The notes: generated by a model not told the origin, from the sequence alone. DNA of 64,000 nucleotides from CAVRXZ01 sp963773035 (GCA_963773035.1 CAVYZX010000010.1:310001-374000); one strand, 5' to 3'; numbered from the stretch's first letter, positions 35,058 through 43,930 are shown. Program-made: numbers and translations.

Positions 35058-35663
35058 ATGCTGTTCGACTTCCTCCGTCGACGCGGTGATCCGTACGCAC
35101 TCGTCGTCGGCATGACCGGTGTGAAGATGGGCGATCGCGTGGCGCTACTAGGATGCGCGCACGGCGGGCGGCTTGCTGCAATCGCCAAACCGGTTGGCCT
35201 ATCGGGATATGCGGTCGCAATCGTTCCCGACGAGGCATCGTTCTCGCGAGCGCAGAGAGGTGCGGCACAGGGAGGCGTCCTCGCTGAGATTCAAAAGGCG
35301 CCTCTGACGCGTGTACCACTCGCCGATGAGTCCTTCGATCTGGTGGTAATCGACGACACAGACGGGACGTTTGGCGCGCTGCCGGAGGTGGATCGGACAT
35401 CTGTGGTTCGAGAAGCGCTTCGGATCCTGAGGCCGGGGGGCCGCGCGATGGTGATTGGCTCCGGACCGGCGAGTGGCATCGCTCGATTGTTCAGATCCAG
35501 TGGCGGACTCGCCTTTGACGTGGCTTCGACGCTTCAGTCAAGCGGCTTCAAGTCAGTCCGAACGCTGGCCGAACGCGAAGGGCTGACTTTCGTGGAGGGC
35601 CTCAAGGCGAGGGGACACTCTGTCCAGACAGGAGCACAATCCGCGGCCTCGCCCCGGGCCTAG
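35058..35663 (+). CDS. Class I SAM-dependent methyltransferase-like protein
   Basis: A 201-residue protein. The strand-turn VALLGCAHGGRLAAIAKPVG resembles motif I of the methyltransferase fold in a degenerate form. LADESFDLVVIDDTDG is a motif II/post-II pattern, followed by EALRILRPGGRAMVIGSGPA (motif III). The N-terminus lacks the usual GxGxG and the central part is short, so activity is uncertain. No substrate can be assigned. It is followed by a structured intergenic region. Confidence 0.7.
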   Translation: MLFDFLRRRGDPYALVVGMTGVKMGDRVALLGCAHGGRLAAIAKPVGLSGYAVAIVPDEASFSRAQRGAAQGGVLAEIQKAPLTRVPLADESFDLVVIDDTDGTFGALPEVDRTSVVREALRILRPGGRAMVIGSGPASGIARLFRSSGGLAFDVASTLQSSGFKSVRTLAEREGLTFVEGLKARGHSVQTGAQSAASPRA

Positions 35664-35683
35664 CTGTTGGAATAGGCTGCAAA

Positions 35684-35840
35684 GAGCCCACAAATTGCCA
35701 CGCGGTCCGAGAAGTCCCGGGGCAAGGCTTTTGCCTGAGGACTGAACGAGTTCGAGCGTGTCGGTGGGCCTCCGAGATAATGTCCGTTCGCCAGGAGATG
35801 TTCCCTTGGCTGGCGGTGCCCGGGAAACGCCACCGGCCAG
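35684..35840 (+). ncRNA. Candidate structured RNA or leader with nested helices
   Basis: Four helices nest coaxially. They are GCCCAC/GTGGGC (35686-35691 with 35764-35769), CACGC/GCGTG (35699-35703 with 35756-35760), AGTCC/GGACT (35713-35717 with 35739-35743) and GGCAA/TTGCC (35721-35725 with 35731-35735). A second 12-pair hairpin with one mismatch follows (35807-35818 with 35828-35839, loop CCCGGGAAA). The region fills the 232-base gap between the methyltransferase stop and the TTG at 35896. The strand is chosen from the downstream genes. No match to a known riboswitch consensus was recognised. Confidence 0.45.
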
Positions 35841-35895
35841 ATCGACCGTTCCCAGACTTCACGACGGGACGCTGAAGGCGGATGAGGAGCCTTAA

Positions 35896-36369
35896 TTGCA
35901 ACTCATCCGTTCAAGCTCCCATCTTGTTGCCGTAGTGATCGTCGGAATCCTCGCGGTGGCAACCTCTCTTGGGCTAATCGTCTTGACAAGCCCGAGGGCC
36001 TCCCCGGTTTCGACGGGGAGGGCAGCCGGGCCTGCGACGCTGGAACTCGTCGCGCTCGAGCACGAACCGGACGGCACCCGCATGACGGTGCGGGGCATCG
36101 TCAGGAACCCGGAGTCCGGCCCCGACCTCGAGCACCTAACGGCCATCGTCGTCGTCGTCGATTCAAATGGAGGATTTTTGGCCAGCGGAAGCGCTACGAT
36201 TGATGCTCCCACGCTCGGGCCAGGATCTGAATCCATGTTTCTGGTAACGTTGCCGCGCACGGGTGAGATGGGGAGGTACCGCGTCAGCTTTCAGAGCGGC
36301 AATCGCGTCGTTCCACACGTCGACCGCCGTACTCGCGGGCCTTTGAGCTCTGTCGCACAGTCGAAGTAG
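35896..36369 (+). CDS. Secreted or membrane-anchored beta-sandwich protein (FxLYD-like)
   Basis: A 157-residue protein. Residues 8-32 (HLVAVVIVGILAVATSLGLI) form one hydrophobic helix, acting as a signal or anchor. The rest reads as a single beta sandwich similar to FxLYD-type domains (TLELVALEHEPDGTRMTVRG, IVRNPES, LGPGSESMFLVTLP, YRVSFQSG). The start is TTG 35896 with GAGGAG six bases upstream. It is 5 bases from the VWFA gene, so the two form an operon and the protein may be its envelope partner. Confidence 0.6.
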   Translation: MQLIRSSSHLVAVVIVGILAVATSLGLIVLTSPRASPVSTGRAAGPATLELVALEHEPDGTRMTVRGIVRNPESGPDLEHLTAIVVVVDSNGGFLASGSATIDAPTLGPGSESMFLVTLPRTGEMGRYRVSFQSGNRVVPHVDRRTRGPLSSVAQSK

Positions 36370-36374
36370 CGGTT

Positions 36375-37439
36375 ATGCCTCGAACCTTGAGTTCACCTGC
36401 CCTTCGGACAGCGACCGTCCTGGTTCTCGTTGCGGCTGTCGTCGCGGTCCGCGGTGAGCAGTCGCCTTCGTCATCGCAACAGTCATCACAGGGACCAGCC
36501 TTTCGCAGCGGCGTAGAGTTGGTCAATGTCACCGCGACCGTGTCGGATCAGAACGGGCGTTTCGTTTCGAATCTGAGAAAGGAAGACTTCGTCGTCTACG
36601 AGGACGATCAGCTCGTCGAGGTGACGAACTTCAGCGCCGAGCGCGTTCCAGTCAGCCTCGGTATCGCACTCGACACGAGTGGAAGCATGGCGGGAACGAA
36701 AATGCGGGAGGCGCAGGCCGCGCTCGATCGCTTCATCCACGATCTTCTCGCCAAGGAAGACGAGCTGTTTATTTGCTTGTTCAGCAACTTCCCGGCGATC
36801 GTCCAAGAGTGGACGACCGATCGCCGGCTGATCGCGCGCGCGCTGGAAGACGTACGACCGAACGGAGGTACGGCGATGTACGATGCCGTGCTCCGGTCCG
36901 TTAAGATCGCCGCGCAGGGACAGCACCAGAAGAAGGCGCTGGTCCTCATCTCGGACGGCAACGATACGGCGAGCCGCAGCGAGATGCGCACGGTCAAACA
37001 GCAAATTCGCGAGAGCGAAGTGCTCGTCTACGCGATCGGCATCGACGGCGATGAGACGTCTGTGAGACGACCGCCGCCGCAGCGCGTGCCGTTTCCGGTC
37101 CCCCTTCCGTTTCCACCGGCCGGGCGGGGACGATTTCCTCTGAAACCCACCCCCCAATTGGGCGGACCGGGAGGGCTGAGGTGGCGAAGTGATGACCGGG
37201 TGAATGTCGCTGCCTTGCGCGACCTCACCGACGACAGTGGCGGCCGAACGGAAATCATTCGAGACGCTCGAGATCTGGATCCGGCGACGGCAGCGATTGC
37301 AGATGAATTGAGCAAACAGTACTATCTCGGCTATCCCTCCTCCGCCGATAAGAAAGACGGCCGCTGGCATTCGATTCGTGTCGAAGTTCGCAATGGACCC
37401 TACCGGGTCCGGGCGCGCAAAGGGTACACCGCAAGCTAG
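36375..37439 (+). CDS. VWFA-related Acidobacterial-type secreted protein
   Basis: A 354-residue exported protein. The N-terminal segment (ALRTATVLVLVAAVVAVRG) is a signal peptide. A small beta domain (VNVTATVSDQNGRFVSNLRK) precedes the von Willebrand A domain. The MIDAS starts at D100 in ALDTSGSMAG, with the Thr/Asp loop in GGTAMYDAVL and ISDGNDTAS. A Pro-rich stretch at about 225-270 divides the domain. It closes LSKQYYLGYPSSADK and VRARKGYTAS, the family's C-terminal signature. The ligand is unknown. It is one of three such proteins in the window. Confidence 0.85.
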   Translation: MPRTLSSPALRTATVLVLVAAVVAVRGEQSPSSSQQSSQGPAFRSGVELVNVTATVSDQNGRFVSNLRKEDFVVYEDDQLVEVTNFSAERVPVSLGIALDTSGSMAGTKMREAQAALDRFIHDLLAKEDELFICLFSNFPAIVQEWTTDRRLIARALEDVRPNGGTAMYDAVLRSVKIAAQGQHQKKALVLISDGNDTASRSEMRTVKQQIRESEVLVYAIGIDGDETSVRRPPPQRVPFPVPLPFPPAGRGRFPLKPTPQLGGPGGLRWRSDDRVNVAALRDLTDDSGGRTEIIRDARDLDPATAAIADELSKQYYLGYPSSADKKDGRWHSIRVEVRNGPYRVRARKGYTAS

Positions 37440-37490
37440 TTGTTTTCGGCGGCAGGCCGAATCCCGGCAGTGCCTGGCTTAGAATGACGC

Positions 37491-38237
37491 GTGCCTCTCC
37501 TCGCGACCGTCTTAGCCTTGAGCATCCTTGGGAGTTTCGGCGGGTTACTTGTCGCCTCTTCGCTCCTTCTGTTTAACGACGGTGTTCGCCGACGCCTCGT
37601 GCCGGGGCTCGTCAGCTATGCGGTGGGGGCATTGCTTGGCGTGGCGCTGCTGGCGTTGCTGCCAGAGGCGCTGGCGCTGTCCGAACCCGCCACGGTGTTC
37701 GGAACGCTTCTGGGCGGAATTCTCGTATTTTTCGTCCTTGAAAAACTCGTCCTGCTCCGCCATTGCCACACCGACGCGTGCCTCGTGCACGGGTCGACGG
37801 CGCAATTGGTGATCATCGGCGATGCCTTTCACAATTTCATCGACGGCGCAATTATTTGCACCGCCGTCTTGACCTCGGTACCGCTGGGCATCAATACCGC
37901 GATTGCGGTCGCGGCACACGAAATCCCGCAGGAAGTCGGGGACACGGCCATCCTCCTCGCTGCCGGCTACAGCCGGCGCCGGGCGCTGGCGTTGAATGCG
38001 ATCTCAGGGGCGTCGGGAATTGCCGGCGCGTTGGTCGCGTACATGGCCGTCCGCATCGTCCCGGCAATTCGTCCGCTGGTTCTTGCCTTTTCCTCGGCCA
38101 GTCTGCTGTACATAGCGATGTCGGACCTCATTCCGGATCTTCACCGCGGCCAGATTGATACGAACGCGCTACGCCAGGTGGTGTTGATCGCGGCAGGAAT
38201 TGCGACAATCGTTGTGTTCAGAAGTCTCATCGCCTGA
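37491..38237 (+). CDS. ZIP-family divalent metal transporter
   Basis: A 248-residue inner membrane protein with about eight hydrophobic segments. TM4 carries the metal site HNFIDGAIICTAV and TM5 carries AAHEIPQEVGDTAILL, the paired motifs of ZIP carriers. A short cytoplasmic loop has a histidine/cysteine cluster (LLRHCHTDACLVHG) that could bind metal. The likely substrates are Zn, Fe or Mn. It starts at GTG 37491. An intrinsic terminator follows at 38290-38320. Confidence 0.88.
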   Translation: MPLLATVLALSILGSFGGLLVASSLLLFNDGVRRRLVPGLVSYAVGALLGVALLALLPEALALSEPATVFGTLLGGILVFFVLEKLVLLRHCHTDACLVHGSTAQLVIIGDAFHNFIDGAIICTAVLTSVPLGINTAIAVAAHEIPQEVGDTAILLAAGYSRRRALALNAISGASGIAGALVAYMAVRIVPAIRPLVLAFSSASLLYIAMSDLIPDLHRGQIDTNALRQVVLIAAGIATIVVFRSLIA

Positions 38238-38289
38238 GGACGACCTTCATCTCGGGCTGGGTGTACTAACCTCGATCGAAGAGCGCGTT

Positions 38290-38320
38290 CGCGCCTCAAC
38301 TGCCCGGGGTCGCGTTTTTT
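38290..38320 (+). terminator. Intrinsic terminator downstream of the ZIP transporter gene
   Basis: CGCGCCTC (38290-38297) pairs with GGGTCGCG (38307-38314) with one mismatch and one wobble, followed directly by TTTTTT (38315-38320). It lies about 50 bases after the ZIP stop and before the BON gene. Confidence 0.65.
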
Positions 38321-38479
38321 CCAGCATTCGTCGAGCTTATGGATGCGTCCTCACCAGAGGACATTCAGCTCAACAGTCCAAGTTGCAAGCGACTGAAGCA
38401 CTTCGACTTAGCGCAGATCTCTACTGGCACTTCATTTGCGCAGAGAAGACCCAGAGTGAGTTGCCAAAAGGAGGGCACA

Positions 38480-39028
38480 ATGCTCAAGAAACTTTTCGGA
38501 GCCAGCGTGGCAGTGCTGCTGGCGGCAAACATCGCCACAGCCTCTACGGACGATCGAAAGAACCTGCAGGTCTTCAACGACGTCTCGAAGAGCGTGAATC
38601 GCTATCCGCAGTTCTCCATCTTCGACGATGTGAATGCGACCGTGAAGGACGGGGTCGTGACGCTGACCGGAGAGGTCACCATGCCCTACAAACGGGACGA
38701 AATCGAAAAGCGGGTCGCCAATATCGACGGCGTCCGTGAGGTTCGGTCGAACATTGCGGTTCTGCCCGTCTCGCAAAGCGACGATCGGTTGCGATATCAA
38801 ATCGCGCGGGCCATTTACGGCAATCCCAACTTCTGGAACTATGCCATCGGCCCGAACCCGTCGATTCACATCATCGTCGAACACGGACATGTCAGACTGA
38901 CCGGCGTTGTTCTCAATCAGCTCGACCGTCAGTACGCGCGGACACTGGTCAGCCAGTTCGGCGTGATGTCGGTCTCCAACGAGCTGAAGACCGAGGCAGA
39001 GGTCCGCGACGAGCTTGAAAAACTCTGA
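38480..39028 (+). CDS. Periplasmic protein with two BON domains
   Basis: A 182-residue exported protein with signal peptide KKLFGASVAVLLAANIATAS. Two BON domains follow, at about 30-95 (VNATVKDGVVTLTGEVTM, EKRVANIDGVREVRSNI) and 105-182 (HIIVEHGHVRLTGVVLNQL). BON domains bind membranes or other envelope parts, as in osmotic-stress protein OsmY. It starts at ATG 38480 behind AAGGAGGG, an excellent Shine-Dalgarno. It overlaps the hydrolase gene by 14 bases. The gap 38238-38479 holds the ZIP terminator, with no clear promoter motif seen. Confidence 0.88.
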   Translation: MLKKLFGASVAVLLAANIATASTDDRKNLQVFNDVSKSVNRYPQFSIFDDVNATVKDGVVTLTGEVTMPYKRDEIEKRVANIDGVREVRSNIAVLPVSQSDDRLRYQIARAIYGNPNFWNYAIGPNPSIHIIVEHGHVRLTGVVLNQLDRQYARTLVSQFGVMSVSNELKTEAEVRDELEKL

Positions 39029-39719
39029 AGCACTGACCATTCCGATCCGATACACGAGCGCCGCAACGACGGCGCTCGTGTATCGGGCGGATTCGCACCG
39101 ACGTGATGCCGCGTTGATTCTCGCGCATGGCGCCGGCGCCGGTCAGCGTAGCTCCTTCATGGTTGTTTTCGCGGAAGCCCTCAGTGCAGCCGGCCTCGAC
39201 GTCGTCACTTTCAATTTCCTGTATACAGAGCAAGAACGCCGGGTGCCCGATCGTGGTCCGGCCCTCGAAGCCTGTTATCGTGCGGTGATCGACGGCGTGC
39301 GAAACGAAGTCGAGAGTGCCAGGACGTTTCTCGCCATTGGCGGAAAGTCGATGGGGGGGCGGATTGCCACCCAAGTCGCCGCAGCCGATCCGGGTCTGTC
39401 CGTCGATGGACTCGTGCTACTCGGTTACCCGTTGCACCCGCCGGGGAAACCGGCCGTCCGTCGAGATGCTCACCTCCCTGCGGTAAGACGCCCGATCCTG
39501 TTCGTGCAGGGCAGCCGAGACGCGTTTGGCATGCCGGCTGAGTTCACGGATCTGTTGACGAAGCTTTCCCCGCCCGCAACGTTCCATACCGTCGAGGGGG
39601 GAGACCACTCCTTCAAACTGACGACCAAGGATCCAAGGCGGCAGGCTGCAGCTTACGGTGACGTCCAGCAGCTGATTGTGAAATGGATTCAGACTGTCAG
39701 CGAGAATCGCCATCAGTAG
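39015..39719 (+). CDS. Alpha/beta hydrolase of the TEX30/KANL3 type
   Basis: A 234-residue cytoplasmic alpha/beta hydrolase. The oxyanion-region segment is LILAHGAGAGQRSSFM. The nucleophile elbow is GGKSMGGRIATQVA (Ser in GKSMGG). The acid Asp lies in FVQGSRDAFG and the His in EGGDHSFKL. Proteins of this bacterial family have no settled substrate. Translation starts at TTG 39015, inside the end of the BON gene, so expression is coupled. Its 3' end overlaps the convergent ferredoxin gene by 23 bases. Confidence 0.83.
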   Translation: MKNSEALTIPIRYTSAATTALVYRADSHRRDAALILAHGAGAGQRSSFMVVFAEALSAAGLDVVTFNFLYTEQERRVPDRGPALEACYRAVIDGVRNEVESARTFLAIGGKSMGGRIATQVAAADPGLSVDGLVLLGYPLHPPGKPAVRRDAHLPAVRRPILFVQGSRDAFGMPAEFTDLLTKLSPPATFHTVEGGDHSFKLTTKDPRRQAAAYGDVQQLIVKWIQTVSENRHQ

Positions 39720-40083
39720 CCAACGGATGTTGGGTAATCACGAACTCCTCGACCGGCCGGCCCTCGGTGAGATGCTCGAGAATGATGCGGTCGAGTACTG
39801 GCGGATCGCATTGCCCGTACCACACACCTTCCGGATAGACCACCGCGATCGGACCGCCCTCGCAAATCCGCAGGCAATTGGCTTTGGTTCGCAGGATGCC
39901 GCCTTGCTCGGAAAGACCTAGTTCCTTCAACCGCCGCTTCAAAAAATCCCAGGCGGCAAGACCTCGACCCTTGTCGCAGCACTTCGGGTTCGTCTGATCG
40001 CAGCAAAGGAAGATGTGTCGGCGTGCGACGGGCACACCGATGGTTTCGGCAACCTGCTTTTGCGAAATCGTGATGTCAGACAT
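39697..40083 (-). CDS. Thioredoxin-like [2Fe-2S] ferredoxin
   Basis: A 128-residue protein of the thioredoxin-fold 2Fe-2S family. It opens with RRHIFLCCDQTNPKC, the strand-loop that places the first two ligand cysteines, and later has TKANCLRICEGGP with the second pair. The C-terminal RIILEHLTEGRPVEEF helix is family-typical. ATG 40083 shares one base with the stop of the aconitase-family gene (TGATG), so the two are translationally coupled. That suggests the ferredoxin serves or repairs the Fe-S cluster of that enzyme, which is an inference. Confidence 0.85.
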   Translation of the reverse strand: MSDITISQKQVAETIGVPVARRHIFLCCDQTNPKCCDKGRGLAAWDFLKRRLKELGLSEQGGILRTKANCLRICEGGPIAVVYPEGVWYGQCDPPVLDRIILEHLTEGRPVEEFVITQHPLATDGDSR

Positions 40084-42122
40084 CAGACGCCAAATTGCTC
40101 CGGATCCCACTCGAGTCCCAACTCGCTCGGCGGTGCCATGTATCCCACCAGCGCCGACGAAGCGACAACGGCCGGACTGGCGAGGAAGCCTTCGCCGCCC
40201 AGCCCCATGCGATTCTGCCAGTTCCGGTTGAACGACGTGATGGCCCGCTGCCCTTTGGCGAGCGCATCGGGTCCCTGGCCGAAACAGGGACCACACCACG
40301 ATTGTCGGATCTGGCCACCGACCGACCGAAAGACCTCGGCAATCGATTCGCCCCCCAACCGTTTCTCACCCCGCTCAATCAAGCGGGACACCCCGCCCGA
40401 CCCTGGAAAGATCACGAAGTCTCCGGTCGCTTTCGTCGCGCCTCGTCCGCGGGCAGCCCGAATCACGAGGGCCGCCGTCAATAAGTCGTCGTAACTGCCG
40501 TTGGTGCAAGAGCCGATCAATGCCTTATCGAAGGTTATCCGTTCGCGGGCAACTTGCTCAGCGGGGAACGCATGGCCCGGACTGAATGGCTTGGCGATCA
40601 TCGGTCGGACATCGTCAAGTCTCAGAGTCTCGTCAATCGCGTAGACAGCCTCAGGGCCCGGTCCGAAGGAAGGATAGGGCAGATCGGTAATGCCTTTTGC
40701 GCGGCACCAAGCGGCGGTCACCGCGTCGGGGGCAAAGATGCCATTCTGGGCTTCGGCCTCCGCCATCATGTTCGCAATCGTATTCCGATAAGCGATCGGC
40801 AACTGGTGCTGCAGGTCGACCAATTCCACCGACATCCCCTGCGCTTGCCGAGTCCCCCACCGCTGCAGCAACTGAAGGACGATGTCTTTCCCGCTGACCC
40901 AGGGTTGGAGCGTCCCGCTGAAGACCACACGCCGGGCTGGTGCCAGCGTGAAATAGATGTACCCCGTCGCCCATCCGAAACCAAGCGTCGTCGAGCCCAC
41001 ACCGATCCCGACCGCGCCATAGGCCCCGTAGGCCCGGCTGTGTGAATCCGCGCCCGCTATGAACTGACCCGGCGTGACCAGCCCTTGCTCGGGGAAGTAG
41101 AAGTGGAAGATGCCGTCGCCGGGCGTTGCATAATACGGCTTCTCGATAGAGTGCAGACGCGCGAACTCGCGCCCGATGCTCGTCTGCTTGTCGTCGTCTT
41201 CCTGTCCCGTGAAGACGAAATGGTCGTTAGCGATCGCGGCTTGACGCGGAAAGACTGCCCGGCCCCCGGTAATCTCGTTGAACGTATGAATCGCAAATGG
41301 AGCGGTTCCGTCGGAGGCCGGCAAAAGATCCGCGTAGACGCGCAGTGTCTCTCCTGATGTCACTTCCGAGGTCTTGTCGACGCGGTGTGCCCACACAATC
41401 TGCTCGCTCGACGTCATGCGTCGTGCGCGCTCCGGGTCCGGCCACTCGACTCTCGGCCGCGACCTCACTGAATCAGCAAACTCGCGACGGCCGATCGATA
41501 CGATGCCGCCGCTTCGACGGATTTCGTTCTCCTTTGCAGTCAGAGGCACCGGTTCATACGACTTCTGTTGCGTTTCGTTGGTCAGCCGACGCGACTCGGT
41601 CTCGAAGATGAACTCGTCCCCATCGCGAGCGTCGGAGACGGCCTCCGGACTCTGAACCACTTCGAGGCCGAGATTGAGGGCATTGCGCCTGAAGATGTCG
41701 CCCAGGTTATTGCCACAGACGATCACCATTTGGAGACCGGCTTCTTCGGCAATCCCTTTCAGTCCCGCCGGACTCATCTCTCGCGACGATCCAATCGCAA
41801 ATCGATCGCCGGCGATCAGGAACGTGTCCCCACGGTGCACACGCTCGCGGAAGTTCGGCATCAAATACCGGAACGCACCCGCCTTCCACCGCTCGTCGAG
41901 CCTATCGAGGCTCTCCGACACGCAATCAGCCGCAGGCGTAATCTGATCGGTATCGATGGCGTCGAGTTTCTTTCGGTGACCGAGGACCTTCTGATCCCAG
42001 AAAATCAGCGCCCGGCCGCGAACCATCGTGGCTGTCGCGTCTTGCGAGCCACGGGCGTGTGGAGTCTCGATGGCGTCCGCCGACACGTTCGGCTTGAGTC
42101 TCGCTGGTTCGATCTTGCGCAT
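40083..42122 (-). CDS. Aconitase/isopropylmalate-isomerase superfamily protein with the swivel domain first
   Basis: A 679-residue hydro-lyase. The swivel (LeuD-like) domain is N-terminal, with substrate-binding FAIGSSREMSP at 107-117. The three-domain catalytic part follows, with GADSHSRAYGAYG, cluster cysteines C539 (SCTNGS), C610 and C613 (CGPC). In typical AcnA, IRP and fungal Leu1 enzymes the swivel is last; in AcnB it precedes the catalytic domains but follows a HEAT-like domain that is absent here. The substrate (citrate, isopropylmalate, homocitrate or other) cannot be set. ATG 42122 is chosen; GTG 42164 is in frame. It is coupled to the ferredoxin gene. Confidence 0.82.
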   Translation of the reverse strand: MRKIEPARLKPNVSADAIETPHARGSQDATATMVRGRALIFWDQKVLGHRKKLDAIDTDQITPAADCVSESLDRLDERWKAGAFRYLMPNFRERVHRGDTFLIAGDRFAIGSSREMSPAGLKGIAEEAGLQMVIVCGNNLGDIFRRNALNLGLEVVQSPEAVSDARDGDEFIFETESRRLTNETQQKSYEPVPLTAKENEIRRSGGIVSIGRREFADSVRSRPRVEWPDPERARRMTSSEQIVWAHRVDKTSEVTSGETLRVYADLLPASDGTAPFAIHTFNEITGGRAVFPRQAAIANDHFVFTGQEDDDKQTSIGREFARLHSIEKPYYATPGDGIFHFYFPEQGLVTPGQFIAGADSHSRAYGAYGAVGIGVGSTTLGFGWATGYIYFTLAPARRVVFSGTLQPWVSGKDIVLQLLQRWGTRQAQGMSVELVDLQHQLPIAYRNTIANMMAEAEAQNGIFAPDAVTAAWCRAKGITDLPYPSFGPGPEAVYAIDETLRLDDVRPMIAKPFSPGHAFPAEQVARERITFDKALIGSCTNGSYDDLLTAALVIRAARGRGATKATGDFVIFPGSGGVSRLIERGEKRLGGESIAEVFRSVGGQIRQSWCGPCFGQGPDALAKGQRAITSFNRNWQNRMGLGGEGFLASPAVVASSALVGYMAPPSELGLEWDPEQFGV

Positions 42123-42197
42123 GGCTGCTCGCTGATCGTTCTCCGCCGATTGCCTTCCTACCAATTCATCGAAACGCTGCTATCATGGGGATGGCCC

Positions 42198-42617
42198 ATG
42201 TCTGATTCGAAGAAGCTACCGAATTATGCTTCGACATCTGAAGCAATCACGAACAGCGTCCGAGTCGAGGTCGAATCCCAATACGCTCCGGAACATTCCC
42301 AACCCTTTCAGAGTAACTGGCGCTTCTATTACACGATCCGCATCACCAACGAAGGCGACGAGACGGTTCAGCTTCTCAGCCGGCATTGGATCGCGACCGA
42401 TTCGACCGGCCGTACCGAAGAAGTCAAAGGGCCGGGTGTCGTCGGTGAGCAACCCGTACTGGCTCCTGGCGAGTCGTTTCAGTACACCTCGAGCTGGCCA
42501 CTCAAGACGCCGATGGGCGTGCTCCGAGGCACCTATCAGATGGTGAGCGAGAGCGGATCGCACTTTCAGGTCGAGATCGCGCCCTTCGAGCTGCGAGAAC
42601 CGTATACGGTGCACTAG
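42198..42617 (+). CDS. apaG: ApaG-domain protein (CorD-like)
   Basis: A 139-residue protein that is one ApaG domain, an Ig-like fold. Marks are EVESQYAPEHSQPFQSNWRF, RITNEGDETVQLLSRHWIAT, the glycine-rich loop KGPGVVGEQPVLAPGE and MGVLRGTYQMV. ApaG has been linked with cobalt/magnesium tolerance and with diadenosine tetraphosphate genes in enterics. No ksgA or apaH is near. ATG 42198 is the first start that fits the family. It overlaps the convergent ispG by 4 bases. Confidence 0.92.
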   Translation: MSDSKKLPNYASTSEAITNSVRVEVESQYAPEHSQPFQSNWRFYYTIRITNEGDETVQLLSRHWIATDSTGRTEEVKGPGVVGEQPVLAPGESFQYTSSWPLKTPMGVLRGTYQMVSESGSHFQVEIAPFELREPYTVH

Positions 42618-43885
42618 AGACCGGTCTTCAGTTCCTCTGCGGCGGCAGCACGGCGCTGCGCATACTTCGTCTCGACATACTCGTCCACCAGCCGCTGGAA
42701 TTCCGCAGCCAGTTCCTCGTACGTGCCCCTGAGGGTTGTCACGTGCCGGCCATCGATGAAGATCGGACAGTTCGGCGCCTCGCCAGTACCCGGCAGGCTG
42801 ATGCCGATGTTGGCGGCTTTCGATTCACCCGGTCCATTCACCACGCATCCCATCACGGCGAGCGTCATCGTCTCCACGCCATCGTATTGGGCTTTCCATT
42901 CCGGCATCCGATCGCGGACGTAATCTTGTATTCGCTCAGCCAGCTTCTGAAAAGTCGAGCTGGTCGTGCGGCCGCAGCCGGGACAGGCAGTCACACTCGG
43001 TGAAAACGAACGGAGTCCGAGCGCCTGCAGCAGTTCGCACGCCGCATAGACTTCTTCCCGACGATCCCCTCCCGGTCGAGGGGTCAATGACACGCGAATG
43101 GTGTCGCCAATCCCCTCGGCCAGCAGCACCGCCATCGCCGATGCCGACCAGACGAGGCCTTTCAACCCCATGCCCGCTTCGGTCAGCCCGAGGTGGAGTG
43201 GCTGATCGGTCTGTCGCGCCAACTCGCGATACACGGCAATCAGGTCTCGAGGACGCGACGTCTTGCACGAAATGATGATCTGATCCTTGCGCAGGCCGCT
43301 TTCAATCGCCAGCGCAGTCGACTCGACGGCCGACAGGACCATGCAGTCGTTGATGATTTCTTCGGACGTCCGGCCAAGATCGCGATCGGTGTTCTCCTGC
43401 ATCTTTGCGACCACGAGCTCCTGATTGAGCGAGCCGCCGTTGACGCCGATCCTGACGGGCTTCCCGAAATCTTTCGCCACCTTGCAGATGGTCGCAAACT
43501 GCTCGTCTCGCCGTCGTCCGGTTCCGACGTTACCCGGGTTAATCCGGTACTTGTCCAGGGCGCGCGCGCATTCCGGGTACTTCGTCAGGAGGATGTGACC
43601 GTTGTAGTGAAAGTCCCCGATGAGAGGCGCCGAGCAGCCAGCGTCCTGCATGCGGCGCTTGATCTCCGGAACGGCAGCGGCAGCCTCGGGCAGATTCACC
43701 GTGACTCTGACCATCTCCGAACCAGCATGGGCAAGCGCGACGCACTGTTCGGCCGTCCCACGTGCATCGGCGGTGTCGGTCAGGGTCATCGACTGCACCA
43801 CGATTGGCGCGCCGCCGCCCACCTGAACGGCACCCACTTTCACGCCGACCGTTTTATGAAGTCTGATTAGTGCCACAGAAGCCAA
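42614..43885 (-). CDS. ispG: 4-Hydroxy-3-methylbut-2-enyl diphosphate synthase (flavodoxin/ferredoxin type)
   Basis: IspG carries out the penultimate step of the MEP isoprenoid pathway using a [4Fe-4S] cluster. The ligands C301 and C304 (ACPGCGRT), C347 (MGCVVNGPGES) and E354 are all present, as are the TIM-barrel segments INPGNVG and IGVNGGSLNQE. Length (423) fits the type without the plant-like insertion. The MEP route would supply the polyprenyl carrier used by the cluster at 8139-15247, an indirect link. Confidence 0.94.
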   Translation of the reverse strand: MASVALIRLHKTVGVKVGAVQVGGGAPIVVQSMTLTDTADARGTAEQCVALAHAGSEMVRVTVNLPEAAAAVPEIKRRMQDAGCSAPLIGDFHYNGHILLTKYPECARALDKYRINPGNVGTGRRRDEQFATICKVAKDFGKPVRIGVNGGSLNQELVVAKMQENTDRDLGRTSEEIINDCMVLSAVESTALAIESGLRKDQIIISCKTSRPRDLIAVYRELARQTDQPLHLGLTEAGMGLKGLVWSASAMAVLLAEGIGDTIRVSLTPRPGGDRREEVYAACELLQALGLRSFSPSVTACPGCGRTTSSTFQKLAERIQDYVRDRMPEWKAQYDGVETMTLAVMGCVVNGPGESKAANIGISLPGTGEAPNCPIFIDGRHVTTLRGTYEELAAEFQRLVDEYVETKYAQRRAAAAEELKTGL

Positions 43886-43930
43886 TTCTCATCTTAAACC
43901 CTCAGGTCGAACGCGCGCAGGTCCCGGCCA

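Noticed and set aside
35664..35880. Naming the structured region as 6S RNA, SRP RNA or a c-di-GMP riboswitch
   Set aside because: A short GTCCGAGAAG match to enteric 6S RNA was noticed, but the bubble-and-stem layout and the SRP GGAA-loop consensus are not there, and GEMM motifs are lacking. It is left unnamed.
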